Part shown: positions 44,249 through 51,559 of the stretch, piece by piece
Layout: each line of letters begins with the position of its first letter
How positions within the stretch are numbered: the stretch's first letter is position 1
NCBI GenBank assembly: GCA_964480365.1
Contig: CAYZPM010000003.1
Coordinates: 62,001-126,000 of the forward strand
Direction: 5' to 3'
Source of the DNA: CAIQPV01 sp964480365
GTDB taxonomy: Bacteria > Pseudomonadota > Gammaproteobacteria > Burkholderiales > Gallionellaceae
Length of the DNA: 64,000 nt
Program-made: the position numbers and the translations under genes
The notes under the pieces: model-generated
Databases searched by the model: none
Seen by the model: only the letters and a program-made list of their open reading frames with translations
Told to the model about the DNA's origin: nothing

Positions 44249-44614
44249 TTACTTTACTACGAGCTTGATGGTGTTTATCAACTGTTCCGCGTTCACCGGT
44301 TTGATCAGCCAACCAGAGGCCCCGGCTGCTTTGGCTTCGTCGCGTTTGGACTGCTGCGATTCGGTGGTAAGGAACAGGATAGGCATGAAGCGCAGATTGG
44401 GTAGTTTGCGCACCTCCTTGATGAACTCGATGCCATTCATTCCGGGCATATTGAGGTCGGTGATGAGCAAATCCGGTTTCAACCCGCCCTTGAGTTTGGT
44501 CATTCCTTCTTCAGCGCTGGCGGCTTTCTCTGTCGCATATCCGGCCTTGGACAGGATTGCGCTCATGCTGAGCAGGATGGTGGCGGAGTCATCAACAAGG
44601 AAGATAGTTTTCAT
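44249..44614 (-). CDS. cheY: CheY-like response regulator
   Basis: A single receiver domain of 121 aa with the acidic pair at residues 8-9, phospho-acceptor D53 (LLITDLNMPGMNG), T83 of the switch (LTTES) and K105 (LIKPV). With no output domain and with cheA nearby, it is probably the motor-binding or receptor-array regulator. AAGGGAGTAG gives a good ribosome binding site. Confidence 0.93.
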   Translation of the reverse strand: MKTIFLVDDSATILLSMSAILSKAGYATEKAASAEEGMTKLKGGLKPDLLITDLNMPGMNGIEFIKEVRKLPNLRFMPILFLTTESQQSKRDEAKAAGASGWLIKPVNAEQLINTIKLVVK

Positions 44615-44824
44615 ATTTTGTGCTACTCCCTTTAGAAAAATCTGATTGCCCTAATTATTTTAGGGCTTTGAATGATTTCGAATATGTTTCGAGTATATAG
44701 AGAAGTTTCGGAATGCCACATCGGTGTTTGTCCTATCCCCGGCCAACAACCAATCACCTTGCGCATGATCTTATCCCTTGCTTGTTTGCCTACAAAAACA
44801 GATACGCACAACGCAGTCGCAATG

Positions 44825-45319
44825 TCACCGGCACTCCTTACGGAGCGCGGAAGGTTTTGCGCTTTCTCCGGTCGAATCAGCGTTGCTGGTGTTACCGGAT
44901 TCACTGCAAGACCTAAGAAAATAATCCCTGTACTTCATGTCATCTGTCATAAGGTGGGTTACCAGAATATTTTTCACTTCCAATCCGGCTGCAATCCATT
45001 GCGGCTCCAGGCTGTCTTTTGTACATTGCGCCATTGTCTTGTGCAGCGCTTCGATGGCCTGGGCATGTTTGTTCGCATGATCGTCCGCATCAGGATAATT
45101 CCGCTGTCGAAAAAGCATTTCTTCATGGGAAAAATGCAGTTCGGCATGTTCAAGAATCAGTTGTATCCTGCGCTGTATCTCGGCCAGATCCATGCGGCTG
45201 GCTATGGCAAGATTAAGATCGTTGATCGACTGGATGAATTCCCGATGTTCCTGATCCACCTCGGGAATGCCCACGCTCATATCATCATTCCAGTCAAGTT
45301 TCCATGAGCAGGGTTCCAT
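44825..45319 (-). CDS. Bacteriohemerythrin
   Basis: An oxygen-binding di-iron protein, 164 aa. All ligands of the hemerythrin site are in place: H25, H62, E66, H81, H85, H122 and D127 (patterns DQEHREF, HFSHEE, HANKH, THLMTDDMKY). The start W-K-L-D-W-N-D is typical. A polar 30-residue tail follows the domain. Set in a chemotaxis and c-di-GMP cluster, it may deliver an oxygen signal or protect against oxygen. The gap to cheY (44615-44824) holds only a small hairpin GCCCTAA-TTATT-TTAGGGC. Confidence 0.93.
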   Translation of the reverse strand: MEPCSWKLDWNDDMSVGIPEVDQEHREFIQSINDLNLAIASRMDLAEIQRRIQLILEHAELHFSHEEMLFRQRNYPDADDHANKHAQAIEALHKTMAQCTKDSLEPQWIAAGLEVKNILVTHLMTDDMKYRDYFLRSCSESGNTSNADSTGESAKPSALRKECR

Positions 45320-45362
45320 TTCTTATCCTTAAATAATTTTTGAACGCCGCCTAAAAGAGGCT

Positions 45363-47318
45363 TCAGTGATCGGAAAAATCAAACTTCTTGTCATGAAATA
45401 ATTGCACACAGATATCTACCACTTGGGGATCGTAATGCACGCCACGGCCACGTTCGATTTCCTCCAGCGCAGCCTCGATGCCGAGGCCGGGGCGGTAAGG
45501 CCGGTGAGATGACATGGCCTCGACGACATCGGCAACCACCAAAATTTTCGCTTCCAGAATAATCTCGTTGCCTTTGAGTCCGCTTGGATAACCTGACCCA
45601 TCCAGACGTTCGTGGTGGTGCAAGATCATCTGGGCGACCGGCCAGGGAAAGTCGATGCCCTTGAGAATGCTATAACCGGCCTGGGGATGGGTCTTGATCA
45701 GCATGAACTCAATCTCGGTCAACCGCCCCGGCTTGCTCAATATCTCGGCGGGAATGGAAATCTTGCCAACATCGTGGATCAGGCTGCCAAAATGCACACC
45801 GTCAACCTGCTCGCTACCCAGCCCCATCTCGCTGGCAATCGCCGTTGCCAGCCGGGCCACACGTTGTTGGTGTCCTGCGGTATAGGGATCACGCATCTCG
45901 GTGACGGTTGCAGCCATCTGGATGCTGCCATCCAGCGACTTCTTCAACTTGGTTAATGCTGCTGTGCGCTCTTCTTCGGCGAGTTGGCGCGATGCTTCTC
46001 GCTCGAAGTTATCCAGCGCAAAAGAAATATCGACTGACATTTCTTCCAGCAGGTCAAGCTGTTCGCTATCGAAGTAATTCGGCTCTTCCGAATACAAGGT
46101 CAGCGTTCCGATCACCTTACCCTTGAAGCGCAACGGCAGCCCAGCCAAACCATGGAAACCGCGTTTCAGCGCCGCCTCACGCCAAGGCAGCAAGCGTTCG
46201 TCGGTGGCAAAATCCTCCATGCTGACAACCCGGTTCTCGCGAGCTGCTGCACCGGTCGGGCCACGGCCTTGCGGCACATCGTCGGTGCTGATGACAATAT
46301 CCGTCAAATAACCTCCCCCGGCGCCATAATGCCAAATGGGCCTGACACTATGCGTCGCCTCATCCACCAGCCCTATCCAGGCCATGGCGAACTTGCCATA
46401 TTTGACCGCCCCTTCGCAGACCTCGCGAAACAGTTCATCGCGGTTCCGGGCATGCACAATTGTTGTGTTGATATGGCTGAGGGTGGCATAGATACGGGTC
46501 AATTTCTGAATACGCGCTTGCGCCTGTTTGCGCTCGGTAACGTCGCGGTCAATGCCACGATACCCCCTGAAAGCCCCTTGGTTGTCAAAAACTGGATTGC
46601 CGCTGGTTTCCAGAAAAACCGTTCGTCCATTCTTGTGCAGATTGGCGTTTTCCAGAAGCCTTAGTGGCTTGCCCTCCGCCATGAGCGCTTTGAAATTAGC
46701 CTTGGCGCGCACCGCCTCGTCCGGCAGCATCAACTCAAATGGAGTCTTTTTGCCAATGATCTCTTCGGCGGCGTAGCCTAGCAGGTCATACACCTGAGGG
46801 CTGGCGTAGGTGTAAACAGCGTCTTCATCAATCTCCCATATCCAGTCGCTGGAGCTTTCCACCAGAGAACGGAACTTTGCTTCGCTCTTGCACAACGCCT
46901 GCTCCGCCACCTTGCGCGCGCGGACAACCTGTTCCGCCGCCAGCGCCCGCCGGACTGCGGGCGCCAGCCGCGCCAGACGGTCTTTCAGGATATAGTCCTT
47001 TGCGCCTGCCGTGAGCAACTCCACGGCATCAATGTCGGAGAACGCGCCGGTAACCATGATTATCGGCACTTCCGGATGATCGCGCTTCACGATCTCCAGT
47101 GCGGCCATGCCATCAAAGCCTGGCAGCTTATAGTCAGACAGGATGACGTCGGGCCGAAAATCTTCGAGCGCATGGATGAACGCTTCTCGCGTATCCACTC
47201 GCTTCGAGATGAAGACGATACCAGCCTTGCGCAACTCATGCTCGATCAGCTCTGCATCGGTGGGTATGTCTTCCAGCATCAGTACCCGCAAAACTTGTTT
47301 CATGACAGCCTGCTCCAT
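45363..47318 (-). CDS. Response regulator with PAS, GAF and HD-GYP domains
   Basis: A 651-residue c-di-GMP phosphodiesterase of the HD-GYP class. Domain order: receiver with D62 (VILSDYKLPGFDG), PAS (about 145-265), GAF (about 285-430), HD-GYP (about 460-640) with GSLIHDVGKISIP and HHHERLDGSGYP intact, so hydrolytic activity is expected. It starts 2 nt after the stop of the Rcp1-type regulator and so is cotranscribed with it. ATG 47303 is an alternative start. Confidence 0.94.
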   Translation of the reverse strand: MEQAVMKQVLRVLMLEDIPTDAELIEHELRKAGIVFISKRVDTREAFIHALEDFRPDVILSDYKLPGFDGMAALEIVKRDHPEVPIIMVTGAFSDIDAVELLTAGAKDYILKDRLARLAPAVRRALAAEQVVRARKVAEQALCKSEAKFRSLVESSSDWIWEIDEDAVYTYASPQVYDLLGYAAEEIIGKKTPFELMLPDEAVRAKANFKALMAEGKPLRLLENANLHKNGRTVFLETSGNPVFDNQGAFRGYRGIDRDVTERKQAQARIQKLTRIYATLSHINTTIVHARNRDELFREVCEGAVKYGKFAMAWIGLVDEATHSVRPIWHYGAGGGYLTDIVISTDDVPQGRGPTGAAARENRVVSMEDFATDERLLPWREAALKRGFHGLAGLPLRFKGKVIGTLTLYSEEPNYFDSEQLDLLEEMSVDISFALDNFEREASRQLAEEERTAALTKLKKSLDGSIQMAATVTEMRDPYTAGHQQRVARLATAIASEMGLGSEQVDGVHFGSLIHDVGKISIPAEILSKPGRLTEIEFMLIKTHPQAGYSILKGIDFPWPVAQMILHHHERLDGSGYPSGLKGNEIILEAKILVVADVVEAMSSHRPYRPGLGIEAALEEIERGRGVHYDPQVVDICVQLFHDKKFDFSDH

Positions 47319-47320
47319 AA

Positions 47321-47776
47321 TTACTTCGCTATCAAAGGCGGTCGGTTCACCAGCAGCCAGTAAAGCCCCAACTCGGCTACCGTCTTAGCGAATTCATCGA
47401 ACTCCACCGGTTTGCTGATATAGCTGTTGACGCCAAACTGGTAACTCTTTGCCACATCCACGTCTTCTTTGGACGAGGTCAGCACCACCACTGGAATAGC
47501 TCTGGTGCGCGCGTCTTCCTTGATCCGGCGCAGCACTTCCATGCCGTCCACCTTGGGCAGGCGCAAGTCCAGCAGGATCACCTTGGGGCCGTTTGTCACG
47601 CTGCGCTCTGCGTAAACGCCGGTGGCGAAGATAAAATCCAGCGCTTCCGCACCGTCCTTCACCCACACCAACTTGTTGGCTAAATTACTTTTTTTCAGCG
47701 CCCGGATGGTCAGTTCCGCATCGGTCGGATTATCTTCCACCAACAATATTTCCACTTCTTTCACTTCGTTATTCAT
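47321..47776 (-). CDS. Rcp1-type single-domain response regulator
   Basis: A 151-residue receiver with D70 (VILLDLRLPKVDG), the acidic pair at 14-15 and SKPVEFDEF near the end. This type usually partners PAS/GAF or phytochrome-like histidine kinases encoded immediately upstream. Here the upstream partner survives only as a kinase tail that overlaps this gene by 8 nt. Confidence 0.93.
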   Translation of the reverse strand: MNNEVKEVEILLVEDNPTDAELTIRALKKSNLANKLVWVKDGAEALDFIFATGVYAERSVTNGPKVILLDLRLPKVDGMEVLRRIKEDARTRAIPVVVLTSSKEDVDVAKSYQFGVNSYISKPVEFDEFAKTVAELGLYWLLVNRPPLIAK

Positions 47777-47912
47777 GATTTTTCTCTTTGGTCGGTAAAG
47801 TAAAATAAATGGTCGCCCCCTCGTTGAGCTTGCCTTCAGCCCGCACTTCTTTCACCCCACTAATCATTTGCAAGGCCAATTTTCACATCGGAACACCTGT
47901 CCCCCGTTCCGG
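47769..47912 (-). pseudogene. C-terminal remnant of a histidine kinase
   Basis: On the minus strand one frame reads PERGTGVPM, a stop at 47885-47883, KLALQMISGVKEVRAEGKLN, then EGATIYFTLPTKEKNHE and a stop at 47771-47769. AEGKLNEGATIYFTLP is a typical end of a HATPase_c domain. The terminal stop overlaps the start of the Rcp1-type regulator by 8 nt, as in kinase-regulator operons. The upstream GGDEF gene reads out of frame into this remnant for its last 24 or so residues, so it appears to have replaced most of the kinase. Confidence 0.65.
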
Positions 47913-49221
47913 AATTGCATTGTCCATCGCAATGAAATCGAAACCCGTTTCTTCCGGCCTCTTTGGCCTGGTACATCGCAATATCCGCCTTCTTCATTAG
48001 ATTCATGGCGTCATCCGCACTATCAACCATATAAATAGCTATGCCGATGCTGGTGGTGATTCTCAGCGTGTGCCTGTGGATAGTGACGGGCTGGCTCAAC
48101 ACATCCAGGATTTTTTCCGCCACAAGCGCGGCGTCCTGTTGCTGGGCAATTTCCGATAAGACAATAACGAACTCATCTCCTCCCTGTCTCGACACGGTAT
48201 CGCCTCCGCGCACGCAGAGTTCCAGCCTTTCGGCCACTATTTTCAGGAGTTCGTCCCCGACATCGTGTCCCAAGGTGTCATTAACATCCTTGAAACGATC
48301 CAGATCAAGGAACATAACCGCCAAGGAACACCTGTGCCTTTGGGCATGGGCGAGCGCCTGGTTCAAACGGTCAAACAGCAAGCGGCGATTCGGAAGGCCG
48401 GTCAGCGCATCGGAATAAGCAAGTTGCCTGATTTCCTCTTGGTAGCGCTTGCGTTCAGTGATGTCCTCTATCTGTCCGATAAAATTGAGTGGCGTGCCCG
48501 AATCGTCCCGCAACAGCGAGACTGTGACCTGTACCCAAACGGCTCTTCCATCCTTTCTGATATAAAGTTTTTCAAGCTGGGACGAATTGATTTTCCCTTC
48601 CAGCATTTCCTTAATTCGTTCAAGGCTTATTGCCCTATCGTCTGGATGGGTGATCTTGGTAATTGTCAGTTGCAAAAGCTCTTCCCGCGTATATCCCAGA
48701 AGCTTGCAGAAAGACTGATTGGCCTCAATGAACCTGCCATCGATCGATGCGACACCCATCCCGATCGGGGCGTGTTCCAGCGTACTCCTGAACCGCGCCT
48801 CACTCACTCGCAACAAGCTCTCGGATTCGCGGCGCGCCTTAGCGTTCTCCGCTTCAGCAAGCACCCGCTCAATCGCAAACGGCAATCGCGTTATCCTGTC
48901 CTTCAGAACATAGTCTTTTGCCCCGGCCTTCAACAGTTCGACTGCGGCTTCTTCTCCCAAGGCACCGGTAACCATGATGACGGGTGTCTCTGGGGAGGTT
49001 GTTTGTACAAGTTCGAGGGCATCCCGGCCATTGTAGACAGGCAGACTATAGTCGGAGAGGATCAAATCAGGATGAAAGTCATTCAACGCCGCCGCAAATG
49101 ACTCCCGCGTCTCGGTGCGAACTGCCGAAAAGTAAATTCCGGAATCTCGCAATGCCCGTTCCATTAATTCGGCATCGTTGACGTTGTCTTCCAGAATCAG
49201 GATTTTTAATTTTTCTTTCAC
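47860..49221 (-). CDS. Response regulator with PAS and GGDEF domains
   Basis: A 453-residue diguanylate cyclase candidate. The receiver has D57 (LILSDYSLPVYNG), a PAS domain spans about 135-260, and GGDEF lies at 347-351 with the inhibitory RxxD (338-341) five residues before it. The GGDEF domain ends normally at AKEAGRNGFRF. The remaining 24 residues are translated from the kinase remnant in another frame and have no family counterpart. It is paired in the operon with an HD-GYP regulator, so synthesis and breakdown of c-di-GMP are under similar receivers. Confidence 0.92.
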   Translation of the reverse strand: MKEKLKILILEDNVNDAELMERALRDSGIYFSAVRTETRESFAAALNDFHPDLILSDYSLPVYNGRDALELVQTTSPETPVIMVTGALGEEAAVELLKAGAKDYVLKDRITRLPFAIERVLAEAENAKARRESESLLRVSEARFRSTLEHAPIGMGVASIDGRFIEANQSFCKLLGYTREELLQLTITKITHPDDRAISLERIKEMLEGKINSSQLEKLYIRKDGRAVWVQVTVSLLRDDSGTPLNFIGQIEDITERKRYQEEIRQLAYSDALTGLPNRRLLFDRLNQALAHAQRHRCSLAVMFLDLDRFKDVNDTLGHDVGDELLKIVAERLELCVRGGDTVSRQGGDEFVIVLSEIAQQQDAALVAEKILDVLSQPVTIHRHTLRITTSIGIAIYMVDSADDAMNLMKKADIAMYQAKEAGRNGFRFHCDGQCNSGTGDRCSDVKIGLAND

Positions 49222-49453
49222 CGCGAGTCTCCGTCTTCAGGCAGTTTTTCCGAAAAATCGCACAGCAGGGTGCAATTTCCACAGCGGTGCTACGGATGGG
49301 GTTGCAACGAAAAATCCGCCATGCGCCCAGTTTCCATTCTGTACCTCCGCTGCGTCTTGCGCCATATATTTATGCATCTTTTTCATGCGGCGACCTGATA
49401 ATCACCACAGTGCTGCAAGGGTTCGTGAATTCACGATTTGGACTATTCCCATT

Positions 49454-50665
49454 TTAATTGAGATAACTGAATGGGAAAATATCCCACTTCCGGGGTGATT
49501 CATGTCCGACTATGCTATCGTCAGATTGAACGGAAAGGTCAATATCATGAGGTGCAACGGCAAAATCACGCCGGGTATCAAACACCACTCGCACAATAGG
49601 GCGGAGCAAATTTTCATTGCCGGGATTGACAACAATTCCCAGCATGCCGCTTTCAAGCTTTACCAGCGAACCGACCGGGTAAATACCTATCATGCAGATG
49701 AAGCGCTCTACCAAATGCGGATTGAAATGGAATTTGCTCCATTCGAATAGTTTTTTAAGTGCAGCGGTAGGCTCCATGCCATCGTGGTAAATCCGGTTGG
49801 AAGTCAGCGCGTCATAAACGTCCACGATGGATGCCATTTGCCCTAACTGCGAAATCTCCTCCTTTTGTATTTTGTCTGGATAACCGGTGCCATCGTAACG
49901 CTCATGATGTTGCCCCGCAATGGAGATTGCAGTTTCCGGCACATGCGGTGTTTGCCTGAGCAATTCGCGCCCGATGGCGGCGTGGGATCTCATGGTCATC
50001 AATTCCGGTTCAGTCAGGGCGCCCGGCTTATTGAGAATTTTATCGGGCACCTTCATTTTACCGACATCGTGAAGCAGGCCGCCTATCCCCGCTTCCAGAA
50101 CAACATCCCTCTCGTATCCCATTGTCCGGCTGAAAGTCACCATTAATACGCAAACGCTCAATGAATGCTGGTAGGTGTACTCGTCCTTATGTTTGATGCG
50201 TGACAAGCTAACGAGCGCATCCTGGTTACGGATGATCGAATCAAAGACATGTTCAACCACCGGCGTAATCTCCTCTATCTTGATCTGTTTACCCAGCCTG
50301 GCGTCCGACATAAAGTTGTGCACAATCTGATGAGCGTCATTACGCAATGCTTTTACCTGGACAATTTCCTCCTTCAGTGGGACAGTATTATTATCAGGTT
50401 TGTTTGCGTAGCTCTTCACCACCGAGGTAATCTGATCATGTATTTCTGAGTTGAACTCATCCTGGGTCGGAGCATCCACCACATCCGCCCCTTTGCTGGT
50501 GTCTATGTAAAGCTCACGGATGCCGCAAGCAATAATTTTAGCTATGGACTTCTCGTCACTGACATTGACCGTATTGAGCATGAACGGGTGATCCATCCAG
50601 CCACAATTGAGGTCGTGGATAAACATGCCGGGCTTGAGTTGTTCGCTGCGTATGCGTTTAATCAT
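49454..50665 (-). CDS. HD-GYP phosphodiesterase with DUF3391 domain
   Basis: A 403-residue protein with an N-terminal DUF3391 domain (MIKRIRSEQLKPGMFIHDL) and a complete HD-GYP domain (GGLLHDVGKMKVPDKIL; GQHHERYDGTGYPD). It should hydrolyse c-di-GMP. The C-terminal part (GIYPVGSLVKLESGMLGIVV) is usual for this architecture. It lies upstream of the response-regulator group on the same strand, separated by a 232-nt gap in which I see no gene. Confidence 0.94.
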   Translation of the reverse strand: MIKRIRSEQLKPGMFIHDLNCGWMDHPFMLNTVNVSDEKSIAKIIACGIRELYIDTSKGADVVDAPTQDEFNSEIHDQITSVVKSYANKPDNNTVPLKEEIVQVKALRNDAHQIVHNFMSDARLGKQIKIEEITPVVEHVFDSIIRNQDALVSLSRIKHKDEYTYQHSLSVCVLMVTFSRTMGYERDVVLEAGIGGLLHDVGKMKVPDKILNKPGALTEPELMTMRSHAAIGRELLRQTPHVPETAISIAGQHHERYDGTGYPDKIQKEEISQLGQMASIVDVYDALTSNRIYHDGMEPTAALKKLFEWSKFHFNPHLVERFICMIGIYPVGSLVKLESGMLGIVVNPGNENLLRPIVRVVFDTRRDFAVAPHDIDLSVQSDDSIVGHESPRKWDIFPFSYLN

Positions 50666-50685
50666 GGCTTGAGAGGGTGACCGTT

Positions 50686-50805
50686 ATGGACAGGAGTGCC
50701 GCGAATTACAACGTACTTCGGACACACGAATTCAACCTTGAAGCGCAACAATTGCAAGAATTAATACGTAAAATGACTGACGTACAATCCCAATTCGTAT
50801 TCTGA
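50686..50805 (+). CDS. Possible 39-aa small ORF
   Basis: A short frame with GAGAGGG 8-9 nt before its ATG, starting 20 nt from the divergent HD-GYP gene. The product (MDRSAANYNVLRTHEFNLEA, then a helical stretch) has a plausible soluble composition. No family is recognised. The rest of the gap (50806-50949) has an 8-bp inverted repeat TGAACAAT/ATTGTTCA and a smaller AATACC/GGTATT hairpin. Confidence 0.3.
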   Translation: MDRSAANYNVLRTHEFNLEAQQLQELIRKMTDVQSQFVF

Positions 50806-50949
50806 ACAATCGTGGGAAAATGTTAATACCCTTAACTAGGTATTGTTCAGTTATTGTGCAGAGTAGATTTACCGCAATATTCGTCCTATCATAGTCCGGA
50901 TATCATCCTGTAGAATTAATAGCTAAATTATTTAAGTGGGGGTTAAATC

Positions 50950-51291
50950 GTGTCTCTTCTTCGAGTTCGAGCCTATCTGGCTATTTGCTTTGTCTCTCTC
51001 GTATGCATTTTTTCCCATCTTGCTGAAGCCAAGGATATAAGCACCCTACAAACCGCCGTGGCATTGGCACGGGAAGATATGGACAAGGCGAAAGATCAGC
51101 ATGAAGCTGACGCTCAGGCAGTCACTCAACAGCAGCAGGTTGTTGCGGAACGAAAGAAACAATTGGCAGAGGAAAACAGTCAATTGGACAAAATGCAAAA
51201 GGACACAAAACGAGCTTGGGAGCAATATCTTGAGGCCAAGCAGAAATACGACAAAGCCCAGGCCAACCTTGATGCAGCTTGGGGCAAGTAG
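50950..51291 (+). CDS. Small exported coiled-coil protein
   Basis: A 113-residue product from a GTG start, with a signal peptide (about residues 1-27, ending SHLAEA) and an uninterrupted coiled coil rich in Q, K and E over the remaining 85 residues. It has no enzymatic motif, so it may be a periplasmic structural or adaptor protein. I do not recognise the family. A 268-nt gap follows with no visible gene. Confidence 0.65.
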   Translation: MSLLRVRAYLAICFVSLVCIFSHLAEAKDISTLQTAVALAREDMDKAKDQHEADAQAVTQQQQVVAERKKQLAEENSQLDKMQKDTKRAWEQYLEAKQKYDKAQANLDAAWGK

Positions 51292-51559
51292 AATAATCTG
51301 TAGGTTGGGCATTGCCCGACAACCCTATCCGGCGGACAACGTCCACCAAAATTTGTATCGCCCTCCGCAATATCATCTCTGTACGCTGGCGCACAGCTAG
51401 TAAAAAACTTTCGGTATAGCCTTGCGCAATCGGAGGCTAGTGTAGCCATTCCTACGTATTCACTATTGACACTTGGATTGCTTCGTCGTGTCGTTTGTTG
51501 GGTGCTTGCAACATTATCCGATACCAAGGGACGTCGCATTAAACGGAGGATAAATTGCC

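Noticed and set aside
50950..51291. Small exported coiled-coil protein as a metal or phage-shock protein
   Set aside because: It has only heptad-like composition and lacks motifs for either, so function is left unknown.
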